From the NCBI GenBank assembly GCA_963702575.1, contig CAVPCU010000005.1, positions 124,001 to 188,000 on the forward strand: a stretch of 64,000 nucleotides of DNA, given 5' to 3'. Position 1 is the first letter of the stretch. The number at the start of each line of letters is the position of its first letter. A program made the translations under genes and the position numbers. Under the pieces are notes generated by a model. The model was not told the DNA's origin and ran no database searches. It saw nothing but the letters and a program-made list of their open reading frames with translations. The DNA comes from VRUE01 sp963702575 (lineage in GTDB: Bacteria; Actinomycetota; Thermoleophilia; Solirubrobacterales; 70-9). This document shows positions 17,203-24,708 of the stretch, piece by piece.

Positions 17203-17597
17203 GCTCCTACTGCCTCGATACCTCCGCCTACAGCAACTTCAGGCGGGGGAACGAAGAGGTGGCGGCGCTACTCGACCGGGCTGAGCTGGTGGGCGTCTCG
17301 ACGATCGCGCTGGGCGAGCTGCGTACCGGCTTCGTGCTCGGCGGCCGGCGAAAGCGCAACGAAGTCGAGTTGGACGCCTTCCTCGACAACCCTGCGGTAG
17401 AGGTGTTGCAGGTCGACCCCGAGACCAGTCGTCACTATGCGGAGATAGTTGCCGAACTGCGCAAAGCCGGGACGCCGCTCCCTACCAACGACATCTGGAT
17501 CGCCGCCACCGCAAGCCGCAATGGCACCACGGTCCTGACCTGCGACGACCACTTCGAGCGCATCACCCGGGTCGGCTCGATCGTCATCGAGAGCTGA
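17199..17597 (+). CDS. vapC: VapC-type PIN-domain toxin ribonuclease
   Basis: A 132-aa PIN nuclease. The acidic metal-binding residues are visible: Asp7 in YCLDTSAYSNF, Glu in STIALGELRTGF, Asp in TNDIWIAATA and Asp in LTCDDHFERI. VapC toxins cleave tRNA or rRNA. The start is TTG at 17199, overlapping the VapB stop (TTGA), which ensures translational coupling. A longer reading frame upstream runs antisense to nothing and in another frame of VapB, so I rejected it. Confidence 0.87.
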   Translation: MSSYCLDTSAYSNFRRGNEEVAALLDRAELVGVSTIALGELRTGFVLGGRRKRNEVELDAFLDNPAVEVLQVDPETSRHYAEIVAELRKAGTPLPTNDIWIAATASRNGTTVLTCDDHFERITRVGSIVIES

Positions 17598-17683
17598 CGA
17601 CGCGTCCCGCGGCGACCCCCTGAGAGACGAGTTAGTTCCTGCGACAGCACCTTTCGGGCTTCGTGGCTGTTGTAACGAGTGCA

Positions 17684-17776
17684 ATGGGAGACACCGAACG
17701 CAGAATCGACATCGCCCTCGCCGTACTGGCGAGCGCCTCGATCGCCGGCATCGTCTGGATCGCCAGGGCCGCGTAG
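17684..17776 (+). CDS. Possible 30-aa single-TM peptide
   Basis: ATG 17684 opens MGDTERRIDIALAVLASASIAGIVWIARAA, a short charged N-terminus followed by a 20-residue hydrophobic helix and a stop at 17774. Many actinobacteria carry such peptides, but there is no clear ribosome site or homologue I can name, so this is only a candidate. It converges on the GMC oxidoreductase gene. Confidence 0.3.
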   Translation: MGDTERRIDIALAVLASASIAGIVWIARAA

Positions 17777-17797
17777 CCGACCGCCTGGCGGCGACGT

Positions 17798-19375
17798 CTA
17801 CGACGGGCGGATCAGGTCGGCGGCGCGCTCGGCGATCATTATCGTCGGGGCATTGGTGTTGCCGCTGGTGATCGTCGGCATCACCGAGGCGTCGACCACG
17901 CGCAGCCCCTCGATCCCGCGCACCCGCAGCTCGGGGTCGACCACGGCATCCTCGTCGGTCCCCATCCGGCAGGTGCCGACCGGGTGGTAGAGGAGGTCGA
18001 CGCGGCGGCGCAGGTCGGCGATCAGGTCCTCCTCGGTGTCGACGCCCTCCTCGGGCAGCAGCCGGCGACCGAGCACCGGCGCGAACGGCCCGGCCGCCGC
18101 TATCTCCCTCGCCAGCCGCGTCCCGGCGACCAGCGCGGCGACGTCCTCGGGCTCGGACAGGGTGTTGGTGAGGATGCGCGGCTTCGCGCTCGGGTCGGTT
18201 GAGCGCAGGCGCACCCAACCGCGGCTGCGCGGCGCGACCAGCGCTGGCCCCAGGGTCACGGCGTGGCCGTCGTATTCCTCGAAGCCGTGATCGACGAAGT
18301 AGGCCGGCGCGAAGTGGAACTGGAGGTCGGGCTGGGCGAGGCCGCGGCGGCTGCGGACGAAGGCGAAGGCCTCCGCCACCGAGGAGCTGAGCGGCCCGGT
18401 CCGCCGCAGCAGGTACTCGAGCATCGCACGTGGCCGCTCGGCGTCGGCCAGCGAGCCACCGCCGGGGATGTCCCAGACCGAGGTCAGGTAGGGGTGGTCC
18501 TGGAGGTTGGCGCCGACGCCGGGGAGATCGAGCGCCATCGGGATCCCCAGCTCGCGCAGCTGCTCCTCCGGGCCGATCCCCGACAGCATCAGCAGCTGCG
18601 GCGAGGCGAGGGCGCCGCCGGCGAGGATCACCTCGCTGCCGGCGCGGGCGATCTTCTCGCCGCCCCGGCGGGCGCGGTAGCGGACGCCCACCGCGCGGTC
18701 TCCCTCCAGCTCCAGCCCGAGCGCCTGCGCACCGGTGAGGAGGTCGAGGTTGGGGCGCTTCAGGGCGGGGCGGAGGTAGGCGTCGGCGGCGCTCCACCGC
18801 CGTCCCCGGCGCTGGGTGACCTGGACCAGCGCGGCGCCGTCCTGCTCGTGGCCGTTGTAGTCGTCGACGCGGGGGATGCCGGCCTCCTCGCAGGCGGCGA
18901 GGAAGCGGCCGGTCAGCGGGCGCGGCGAGCGCTCGTCCTCGACCCGCAGGGGCCCGCCGACCGCGTGGTGCTCGGAGGCGCCGCGCTCGTTGTCCTCGGC
19001 CTTGAGGAAGTAGGGCCTGACGTCCTCCCAGCCCCAGCCTGGCGCGCCGTCGCGAACCCACTTCTCGTAGTCGAGCGGGTGCCCGCGCACGTAGAGCATC
19101 GCGTTCATCGAGCTCGACCCGCCGAGCCCCTTGCCGCGCGGCATGTAGAGGGAGCGGCCCTCGCAGTGGGGCTCGGGCTCGGTGTTGAGGTCCCAGTCGA
19201 GCTTGGTGCGGAACTGTTTCGCGAAGGCGGCGGGGATCTTGATGTTCGGGCTGCGGTCGCGCCCGCCCGCCTCGATCAGCAGCACCCTCGCGGCGCGGTC
19301 CTCGCTGAGCCGCGCGGCGAGGGTGCAGCCGGCGGAGCCGGCACCGACGATCACGTAGTCATGCGTCTCCGCCAT
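17798..19375 (-). CDS. GMC-family FAD oxidoreductase (choline dehydrogenase-like)
   Basis: A 525-aa flavoenzyme of the glucose-methanol-choline family. The N-terminus DYVIVGAGSAGCTLAARLSE binds FAD ADP; GKGLGGSSSMNAMLYVRG is GMC signature 1 and GGALASPQLLMLSGIGP is signature 2. The active-site His is in YHPVGTCRMG and the Asn/His partner in SGNTNAPT. It oxidises a primary or secondary alcohol; the substrate is not decidable. Monocistronic, with no signal peptide. Confidence 0.9.
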   Translation of the reverse strand: MAETHDYVIVGAGSAGCTLAARLSEDRAARVLLIEAGGRDRSPNIKIPAAFAKQFRTKLDWDLNTEPEPHCEGRSLYMPRGKGLGGSSSMNAMLYVRGHPLDYEKWVRDGAPGWGWEDVRPYFLKAEDNERGASEHHAVGGPLRVEDERSPRPLTGRFLAACEEAGIPRVDDYNGHEQDGAALVQVTQRRGRRWSAADAYLRPALKRPNLDLLTGAQALGLELEGDRAVGVRYRARRGGEKIARAGSEVILAGGALASPQLLMLSGIGPEEQLRELGIPMALDLPGVGANLQDHPYLTSVWDIPGGGSLADAERPRAMLEYLLRRTGPLSSSVAEAFAFVRSRRGLAQPDLQFHFAPAYFVDHGFEEYDGHAVTLGPALVAPRSRGWVRLRSTDPSAKPRILTNTLSEPEDVAALVAGTRLAREIAAAGPFAPVLGRRLLPEEGVDTEEDLIADLRRRVDLLYHPVGTCRMGTDEDAVVDPELRVRGIEGLRVVDASVMPTITSGNTNAPTIMIAERAADLIRPS

Positions 19376-19447
19376 CGTCGGAAGAGGCTATGGCAGGGGA
19401 ACGCATAACGCCAGCGCCGAGGCTATTGCTCCGCCAAAGGTTCAGGC

Positions 19448-19472
19448 GTTTCGGTCAATGGGGCCGAGGGTA
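19448..19472 (+). promoter_or_regulatory. Possible SigB/SigH-like promoter (GTTT-16-GGGTA)
   Basis: GTTT at 19448-19451 and GGGTA at 19468-19472 are spaced by 16 nt and end 10 nt before the ATG of the small membrane protein at 19483. This pattern resembles stress sigma-factor (SigB/SigF group) promoters of Gram-positive bacteria. Only one instance is seen, so it could be chance in GC-rich DNA. Confidence 0.3.
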
Positions 19473-19482
19473 GGTGTGGAGC

Positions 19483-19626
19483 ATGACTCCTAGCTCATTA
19501 GTGCTCATCGTCATCGGGATCGTGCTCGCCGTATTGGTGAACTACGTTCTCGGAATCATCGTCATCCTGATCGGGTTGGCCCTGCTGATCGCACCGATGG
19601 TCGGCAGAGGCGCCAGACGCGTCTAG
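19483..19626 (+). CDS. 47-aa hydrophobic membrane protein
   Basis: ATG 19483 opens MTPSSLVLIVIGIVLAVLV, then NYVLGIIVILIGLALLIAP and a basic end (GRGARRV). There are two closely spaced TM helices in a hairpin with a positively charged C-terminus. Proteins of this size and shape are frequent in actinobacteria, with unknown function. It is followed 26 nt later by the next gene. Confidence 0.6.
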   Translation: MTPSSLVLIVIGIVLAVLVNYVLGIIVILIGLALLIAPMVGRGARRV

Positions 19627-19652
19627 GGCGCAGCGTCGGCGACAATTCGCCG

Positions 19653-20249
19653 ATGGCGCCCTGGAAGCTGCCGCTGATCGTCGCCGCGATCGCAGTTCCG
19701 ATCGCGGTGGCGTTTGCGATCGGCGGGCCGGGCATGGGGGTTGCGGTCGCGGCCCTCGCCGCCGTGGCCCTGACGGTGATCGCCGTGCGGCAGAAGCCGC
19801 GCGGCCCGATCGGCGAGGCCGACGCCGGCGACGGGCGCCGCCACGTCCTGGTCGTCGTCACCGGCGCGGTCGAGGAGCCCTCCGCGGTCGCCGAGATCGC
19901 GCGTGTGGCTCGACTCGAAGGCAAGGGAGGCGATGCCGATGTGCTGGTCCTCGCGCCGGCGCGGATCGGCTTTCTCGACCGCTGGGCCTCCGACGTCGAG
20001 GGCGCCCGCGAGGCGGCGCAGCGCAATCTGGTGGCCACCGTCGCCGCGCTCGCCAAGGCCGGGATCGCCGCCGAGGCGCGGGTCGGCGACGAGGACGTCG
20101 TCCAGGCGGTCGAAGACCAGCTGGGCAGCTTCCCGGCGACCGAGGTCGTGCTGGTCGAGGACGGTGACGCCGAGGCGGCCGCGACCGAGCTGCGCGACCG
20201 GCTTCAGCCGGAGTTCCGGCGCATCGTGCTCGGCTCGGTCGCCGGCTGA
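19653..20249 (+). CDS. Membrane-anchored protein with cytoplasmic alpha/beta domain
   Basis: A 198-aa protein. Two N-terminal hydrophobic helices (about residues 5-24 and 26-45) are followed by a soluble domain with strand-helix alternation (RRHVLVVVTGAV, GDADVLVLAPARIGFLDRW, TEVVLVEDG, FRRIVLGSVAG) that resembles universal-stress-protein or NAD-binding folds without a clear nucleotide motif. Function unknown. Its 3' end overlaps the convergent ferric-reductase-like gene by 46 nt, an unusually long tail-to-tail overlap. Confidence 0.65.
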   Translation: MAPWKLPLIVAAIAVPIAVAFAIGGPGMGVAVAALAAVALTVIAVRQKPRGPIGEADAGDGRRHVLVVVTGAVEEPSAVAEIARVARLEGKGGDADVLVLAPARIGFLDRWASDVEGAREAAQRNLVATVAALAKAGIAAEARVGDEDVVQAVEDQLGSFPATEVVLVEDGDAEAAATELRDRLQPEFRRIVLGSVAG

Positions 20250-20818
20250 AAGCGGCGGGGCGCGGGCGGAGCCGGCGAGCGTTCCGGCATCGCGCCGAAC
20301 AGCCGCCCAAGGAGGAGGATGCCGGCCGGGATGGCCGGCGCCGCCATCAGTGCCAGCAGCCAGAGCTGACCGGCGTCGGTGCCGGCGCCGATCGTGTGGA
20401 CGATGCCGAGCGCCCAGAAGATCGCGATGAAGCGGTGAAGGTAGCGCCAGCGCGCCTGCCCGATCCGGTCGCGGGCGTAGTAGGTGAGCCCGAGCACCGC
20501 CAGGCCCCACCCGCCGAGGATGCCGAGGCCGGTCCAGAAGGGCCGGTAGGCGCTGATGAAGGGGACCGAGATTTCGAGCGGGCTGGGGTGGAAGAAGCTG
20601 TCGCCGAGCAGAGCGAGGCCGTGGACGGCGAGGGCGGCGAGCGTCGACAGGGCGAGGGCCTCGTGCAGGACGCGTACGTCGGTGCCGGCGAGGCGGCGGC
20701 CCTCGCCGCGGCTGCGAATCAGCAGGCCGGCGCCGAGCGAGGCGCTGGAGAGCGTCAGGGCGAGGATTCCCGCCGCCCTGCTCGTGATCCAGAAGAGGTG
20801 CGGACCGACGGAGGTCAC
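20204..20818 (-). CDS. Ferric-reductase-like transmembrane protein
   Basis: A 204-aa polytopic membrane protein with five to six TM helices. His residues in VLHEALALSTLAALAVHGLALL and RWRYLHRFIAIFWALGIVHTI form the paired-helix His pattern of ferric-reductase or YedZ/MsrQ-type heme b domains. It lacks NAD or FAD domains, so it probably passes electrons to a partner. It overlaps the downstream end of the preceding gene (ATGA at 20815-20818), so these two are translated together. Confidence 0.7.
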   Translation of the reverse strand: MTSVGPHLFWITSRAAGILALTLSSASLGAGLLIRSRGEGRRLAGTDVRVLHEALALSTLAALAVHGLALLGDSFFHPSPLEISVPFISAYRPFWTGLGILGGWGLAVLGLTYYARDRIGQARWRYLHRFIAIFWALGIVHTIGAGTDAGQLWLLALMAAPAIPAGILLLGRLFGAMPERSPAPPAPRRFQPATEPSTMRRNSG

Positions 20819-21267
20819 GAGGACGAGGTTACGACCGGTTCCGGCGCCGGTTCCGGTTCGGGCGCCGGTTCTTCGAATTCGACTTCCGGTTCGACCGTTT
20901 CGACTTCTTCCGGTTCCACTTCTTCCGCTTCGAATTCGCCTTCGGACGCCGCTTCGGGTTCGGATGCGAATTCTTCTTCGGGCGCCGGTTCGGACGGGAC
21001 GACGACTTCTTCCGGCTCGGGGCGGGGATGGTGGCGCTTGCGGTCGGCGGTCGCGGCAGTCGCCTTGCCGGAGCCCTTGGGCACCTTGCTCAGCGCCGGG
21101 TCGTTGCCGGAGACGAGCTGGACGAAGATGACCGCCCAGAGAACCGCGAAGAGCGCCAGCGAGCCACGGATCGTGCCCTTGCGCAAGCGCGCCTCGCGCA
21201 GGCGTCGCGAGCGCGCCTTGGCGCGGGCGAGTCCCTTGGCCTCGAGTCGACGGACGTCCACGCGCAC
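20815..21267 (-). CDS. Single-TM protein with Glu/Pro-rich tail
   Basis: A 150-aa protein: a strongly basic N-terminus (about 30 residues rich in Arg/Lys), one TM helix (GSLALFAVLWAVIFVQLVSG, about 34-53) and an acidic low-complexity extracellular tail with repeats of EEVEPEEVETVEPEVEFEEPAPEPEP type. No catalytic domain. It is co-translated with the ferric-reductase-like protein, so it might be an accessory or flexible linker protein for that membrane heme protein. This is inference from context. Confidence 0.6.
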   Translation of the reverse strand: MRVDVRRLEAKGLARAKARSRRLREARLRKGTIRGSLALFAVLWAVIFVQLVSGNDPALSKVPKGSGKATAATADRKRHHPRPEPEEVVVPSEPAPEEEFASEPEAASEGEFEAEEVEPEEVETVEPEVEFEEPAPEPEPAPEPVVTSSS

Positions 21268-21324
21268 AGGCTCAGTCTCCTCCCCTAAGCCCAGGAAAAC
21301 GCCGGATTAGAGAACTCTCAAGCT

Positions 21325-22311
21325 TCAGCAGGCGTGCGCGGGGGCGGCGCTGCGGACGACCTCGAAGGCGCTGCCGGGGATGCGCTTGAGCTGGTCGAGG
21401 TTGCCGTCGTCCCAGCGCCGGTCGCTGCTGCCGCTGAAGTACCAGTTGGAGCCGTTGTCGGCGACGATCAGCCCGTAGCGCTTCATCGCCAAGGCGATCG
21501 TGCGGGCGGCGCCGCTGAAGCCCCCGAGCCCGTAGCCGCGCTTCAGCCGCAGCCGCGTGCCCATCGCGGGCGCAGCGGTGCTCGCGGTGTCGCCGGCGCA
21601 GTGCGAGGCGGGGTGGACCCAGGCGTTCCGGGTGCTGTCGAAGGTGACGCGGATCGCGTGTTCGAGGTGGTCGGCGGCGACCTCGTCGTAGCGGACGAGC
21701 CCGGCGAAGATCGGCAGCCCGGCGGCGTCCGCCGAGGTCCAGGAGTCGGGGCGGCGCGCTGCCGAGCGCAGGTCCCATTCGGCGCCCGAGTCGGCGTCCC
21801 AGTGGGGCTGCGGCCCGCCGCGGAAGAAGGCGCGGTAGAGCTCGTAGAGGACGCAGCTGGAGCGGTCGACGACGAGCACGTGACGGTCGCCGTCACTGCC
21901 GGCGCCGCCCTCGACCGGCGCATTGGAGGGGATCGGGAACGGCCCCGGATCGCTCTCGTCGCCGTAGGCGGTGTAGTGGATCGGCAGCGGGCGCTGGCCG
22001 GAGTCGACGACCGCGTAGGGGAAGCCATATGCGCGCGGCGAGCCGAAGTCGGGGTGGAGACGATCGCCGCCGTGGGAGTCGATGTAGGAGATGACGGCGG
22101 CGGAGTTGGCGGCGACCGGCGCGTGGGAGATGTCCTGGTTCCAGGCGGCCTCGGTGGGGAGGGAGGGAGCGCGCGGCGAGAGCGAGGCGGGTGGCTTGGG
22201 GAAGACCGGGCACGAGCCGAGGTCGGGATACGGCCCCAGGGCGCCGGCCGAGGCGCCGAAGGCCGCCGCCAGCAGTCCCGCCGCGAGCGCTGCGGCGACG
22301 AGACAACGCAT
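21325..22311 (-). CDS. Secreted protein of unknown function
   Basis: A 328-aa exported protein. A signal peptide (MRCLVAAALAAGLLAAAFGASAGA) is followed by a domain with WNQDISHAPVAANSAAVISYI, HPDFGSP, DRHVLVVDRSSCVLYEL, AEWDLRS and IADNGSNWYFSG-like segments; cysteines near each end may form disulfides. I recognise this as a conserved exported protein of soil actinobacteria, with no assigned activity. The ATG start at 22311 abuts copy A of the 36-nt palindrome, which would occupy the ribosome-binding region. Confidence 0.7.
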   Translation of the reverse strand: MRCLVAAALAAGLLAAAFGASAGALGPYPDLGSCPVFPKPPASLSPRAPSLPTEAAWNQDISHAPVAANSAAVISYIDSHGGDRLHPDFGSPRAYGFPYAVVDSGQRPLPIHYTAYGDESDPGPFPIPSNAPVEGGAGSDGDRHVLVVDRSSCVLYELYRAFFRGGPQPHWDADSGAEWDLRSAARRPDSWTSADAAGLPIFAGLVRYDEVAADHLEHAIRVTFDSTRNAWVHPASHCAGDTASTAAPAMGTRLRLKRGYGLGGFSGAARTIALAMKRYGLIVADNGSNWYFSGSSDRRWDDGNLDQLKRIPGSAFEVVRSAAPAHAC

Positions 22312-22347
22312 CCGACTTTTACCCCACCCTGGTGTGGTCAAAGTCGG
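22312..22347. repeat. 36-nt dispersed palindrome, copy A
   Basis: CCGACTTTTACCCCACC with its complement GTGTGGTCAAAGTCGG forms a 36-nt imperfect palindrome. It fills exactly the gap between the stop of the pentapeptide-like gene (22348) and the start of the secreted-protein gene (22311). It is related to the copies at 48223, 52652 and 57379. Confidence 0.9.
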
Positions 22348-22587
22348 CTACGCCTCTTCGCCGACCTCGTGATCGCGCACCCGCAGCCGGTCGACCTCGA
22401 GCTCGCCGATCTTCAGCCGGCCAATCGCCGCCCGGCCGATCGCGAGCCTGCCGACGCTGAGCCGCCCGATCGCGAAGCCGCCGACGGCAGCTGCCCCGAC
22501 CGCCAGCACCCCGACCGCCTTGGCGCCCGTAGCGGTAGCCGGCCGAGCCTCCGGCCGAAAGAACGCGATCCCGCCTCGCCGAGCCAC
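22348..22587 (-). CDS. Small pentapeptide-like repeat protein
   Basis: A 79-aa protein. After a short hydrophobic Ala/Gly/Val stretch it shows a five-residue periodicity: IGRLS-VGRLA-IGRAA-IGRLK-IGELE-VDRLR-VRDHE. A hydrophobic residue every fifth position is the hallmark of right-handed beta-helix pentapeptide-like proteins. The function of such short versions is unknown. Its stop codon directly touches palindrome copy A. tRNA-His follows 43 nt beyond its start on the other strand. Confidence 0.65.
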   Translation of the reverse strand: MARRGGIAFFRPEARPATATGAKAVGVLAVGAAAVGGFAIGRLSVGRLAIGRAAIGRLKIGELEVDRLRVRDHEVGEEA

Positions 22588-22629
22588 CCGCCAACCGTAG
22601 CGACCGGCACGCTAGATTGAAAGCCGCGC

Positions 22630-22703
22630 GGTGGACGTAGCTCAGCTGGTAGAGCTCCTGGTTGTGGTCCAGGCGGTCGCCGGTTCGAATCCGGTCGTCC
22701 ACC
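22630..22703 (+). tRNA. tRNA-His(GTG)
   Basis: A cloverleaf with acceptor GTGGACG/CGTCCAC plus the tRNA-His-specific extra G at -1 (22630) opposite discriminator C (22703). Anticodon stem CCTGG/CCAGG encloses TTGTGGT with anticodon GTG. The T arm is GGTTCGAATCC. CCA is not encoded. A toxin-antitoxin operon ends 26 nt away on the opposite strand. Confidence 0.94.
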
Positions 22704-22729
22704 CTCACGATTTCCCTGCAAAAGTGGAT

Positions 22730-23068
22730 TCAGTTCCCTAGCACTCGATTGATGCTTTGCTCGAGCGGGGGCAAGTCACGCTCGACAATCTCAAGCACGC
22801 GATGAATGTCGATTCGGAAGTACTCGTGGGCGATTAAGTCGCGGAGGCCGGCGATGTCGGTCCAGGGGATCTCGGGTGCTGACTCGCGCGTCTCTGGGCT
22901 GAGGTGCTTGACGGCCTCACCGATCACCACGAATTGGAAGAGCAGGGCGTCGTGGAGCAGCGGGTCTTCCTTGGCGGCGGTTGTCTCGCCGGCCTGCTCG
23001 AGATGGGCGCGAATTGCGACGATTGCGTCCCTGATGTCGCGAAGGCGGTCTTGCTCGTCTCGGCTCAT
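22730..23068 (-). CDS. hepT: HepT-like HEPN ribonuclease toxin (DUF86)
   Basis: A 112-aa HEPN-domain protein. The catalytic motif RX4HXY is exact: Arg76-DLIA-His81-E-Tyr83 in GLRDLIAHEYFRID. In the characterised HepT/MntA system HepT is an RNase whose Tyr in this motif is AMPylated by MntA to neutralise it. The ATG overlaps the MntA stop (ATGA, 23065-23068), so the pair is translated together with the antitoxin first. Confidence 0.9.
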   Translation of the reverse strand: MSRDEQDRLRDIRDAIVAIRAHLEQAGETTAAKEDPLLHDALLFQFVVIGEAVKHLSPETRESAPEIPWTDIAGLRDLIAHEYFRIDIHRVLEIVERDLPPLEQSINRVLGN

Positions 23069-23592
23069 AGGGGGAGTGCCTCGCTGAGCACCTCGCTGCG
23101 GATGCGCTCCTTGAGCATGTCGGCGGTTGCGACGTCTACGGGCAAGTCGAGGATCTCCCCGGCCTCGCGCCTAAACGCAGCAAGGTCGAGGAGCGTGTGG
23201 CCCGGCTTTAGCTCTACGAGGAGGTCCACATCGCTTTCGGCCGTCGCTTCGCCGCGCGCGAGAGACCCGAAGGCACGCAGATGGCTGATGCCGTGCCTCT
23301 CGGCGGCGTCGAGTAGTCGGCGGCGTCGGCGTCGTAGCTTGTCCGCCTGCGGGCCAAGTTGGCCTCGCACCGAGCTAGCCAGGGCGTCATGTCCCGCAGG
23401 GGGCGTCTGGATCTCCAGGCGCCTGCCGCACGCCGTCAAAAGTCGCTCCAGGGTCGGCAGGGTCGGAAGAGCAACTCCGGTCTCGTAGCGAGCCAGCGCC
23501 GATTGGGAGGTGCCGGCGCGGGCCGCCAGGTCTACCTGCGAGAGATTCGCGTCCAGTCGTGCTTGGCGGATGGCCTGGGGGACGCGGAACAT
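23065..23592 (-). CDS. mntA: XRE-MntA fusion: HTH plus minimal nucleotidyltransferase antitoxin
   Basis: A 175-aa two-domain protein. Residues 1-60 are an XRE helix-turn-helix (LSQVDLAARAGTSQSALARYETG). Residues about 95-170 are a minimal nucleotidyltransferase with GSLARGEATAESDVDLLVE (GS at 109-110, metal Asp121 and Asp123) and the third Asp in LPVDVAT. MntA enzymes AMPylate HepT. The DNA-binding fusion would let the antitoxin repress its own promoter. On the minus strand TATAGT lies 6 nt upstream of the ATG, in an AT-rich patch (TATATCAATATCGGTATATT, 23601-23620), suggesting a leaderless, autoregulated message. Confidence 0.88.
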   Translation of the reverse strand: MFRVPQAIRQARLDANLSQVDLAARAGTSQSALARYETGVALPTLPTLERLLTACGRRLEIQTPPAGHDALASSVRGQLGPQADKLRRRRRRLLDAAERHGISHLRAFGSLARGEATAESDVDLLVELKPGHTLLDLAAFRREAGEILDLPVDVATADMLKERIRSEVLSEALPL

Positions 23593-23722
23593 GCGGAGAC
23601 TATATCAATATCGGTATATTACGCGGAAGAAGGTTCTCTCCGGGGTTGAACTGCCACGGCTGCCGAGCGATCCGACGCGACCCGAGGGTGCTCCCCGAGG
23701 CGCGAGACCTAGACTCGAGAGC

Positions 23723-24682
23723 GTGTCGCTGCTCGAGCGCATCGGCGTCGAGGTGCCCGTCGTCCAGGCGGGGATGGGCGGCGGGCTCAGCCGCCATGAG
23801 CTGGCCGCTGCGGTCTCCGAGGCCGGGGGGCTGGGAACCGTCGCGGTCAACGGGGCGGCGGCGATCCGCCGCGAGCTGGCCGCGGCGCGGGCCCTGACCG
23901 ACCGGCCGCTCGCGGTGAACGTGCTGCTTCCTTTCGCCCGCCGCGAGTGGTTCGCCGCGGCGGGCGAGGCCGACGTTGTCGTCACCTTCTGGGGGAGGCC
24001 GCGGCGGCGAACGCCGGGCGTCTGGATGCACCAGTGCGGGTCGGTGGCGGAGGCGCGGGCGGCGCACGCCGCCGGAGCCGACGCCGTCATCGTCCAGGGG
24101 GTCGAGGCGGGGGGCCACGTGCGGGGCGAGGTGCCCGCCCTGGAGCTGCTCGAGCGGGTGCGCGGGGCGCTGCCGACCGGCTATCCGCTGCTGCTCGCCG
24201 GCGGGATCGCCGATCGCGACGACGTGCAGCGGGCGCTCGATTCAGGCGCGGTGGCTGCGGTCGCCGGCACCCGCTTCCTCCTCACGCAGGAGAGCCGCGC
24301 GCACCCGGAGTACCGGCGGCGGCTGCTGGACGCCGAGAGCACCATCCTCACCGAGCTGTTTGGCGCCGGCTGGCCCGCCCCGCACCGGGTGATCGCGAAC
24401 GCGGCGACCGAGCGTTGGCTCGGCGGCGATCCGCGAGGCCCGCGCCTCAACCGCCTTCTGAACCAGATGTTGGCGCCGGGGGCGCGCTACGTGCCTGCGG
24501 GAGTCCAGGGCCGCATGGCCCGCGCGCAGCGTCCCGGCAGTCGCCTGCTGTCACCGCTCGGACCGACCGACGACGGCCCCGTCAACCTGATCGAGGCCGG
24601 GCCGCTCTACGCCGGTGAGACCGTTGCGCGCATCGGTGAGGTCAGGCCGGCCGCCGGGCTGGTCACGTCGCTCGCGCCGTGA
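23723..24682 (+). CDS. Nitronate monooxygenase / FMN-dependent NPD-family oxidoreductase
   Basis: A TIM-barrel flavoprotein of 319 aa. Family marks are VPVVQAGMGGGLSRHELAAAVSEAGGLGTV at the N-terminus, DAVIVQGVEAGGHVRG (the QGxEAGGH motif), LLLAGGIADRDDVQRAL and AVAGTRFLLTQES. It oxidises nitronates or acts as an enoyl reductase; NPD paralogues are hard to tell apart. GTG 23723 is 7 nt after TAGACT, a likely -10, so the start near 23510 that overlaps the TA operon was rejected. Confidence 0.85.
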   Translation: MSLLERIGVEVPVVQAGMGGGLSRHELAAAVSEAGGLGTVAVNGAAAIRRELAAARALTDRPLAVNVLLPFARREWFAAAGEADVVVTFWGRPRRRTPGVWMHQCGSVAEARAAHAAGADAVIVQGVEAGGHVRGEVPALELLERVRGALPTGYPLLLAGGIADRDDVQRALDSGAVAAVAGTRFLLTQESRAHPEYRRRLLDAESTILTELFGAGWPAPHRVIANAATERWLGGDPRGPRLNRLLNQMLAPGARYVPAGVQGRMARAQRPGSRLLSPLGPTDDGPVNLIEAGPLYAGETVARIGEVRPAAGLVTSLAP

Positions 24683-24689
24683 GGCACCG

Positions 24690-24708
24690 TGTAGACTGCG
24701 TATCTACA
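24690..24708 (+). promoter_or_regulatory. TA operator/promoter dyad overlapping the mazE start
   Basis: TGTAGA (24690-24695) and TCTACA (24703-24708) are perfect inverted repeats separated by 7 nt. The right arm ends in the A of the antitoxin ATG, and TAGACT (24692-24697) inside the dyad is a plausible -10. This fits autorepression by the MazE-like antitoxin and a nearly leaderless transcript. Confidence 0.55.

Noticed and set aside
20820..21010. Short repeated units (GGTTCCGG-like) resembling a CRISPR or minisatellite
   Set aside because: They encode the Glu/Pro repeats of the membrane protein; there are no unique spacers of constant length.
22413..22721. Minus-strand protein beginning near tRNA-His with RPDSNRRPPGPQ
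   Set aside because: Again antisense of a tRNA, and it overlaps the pentapeptide-like gene in another frame.
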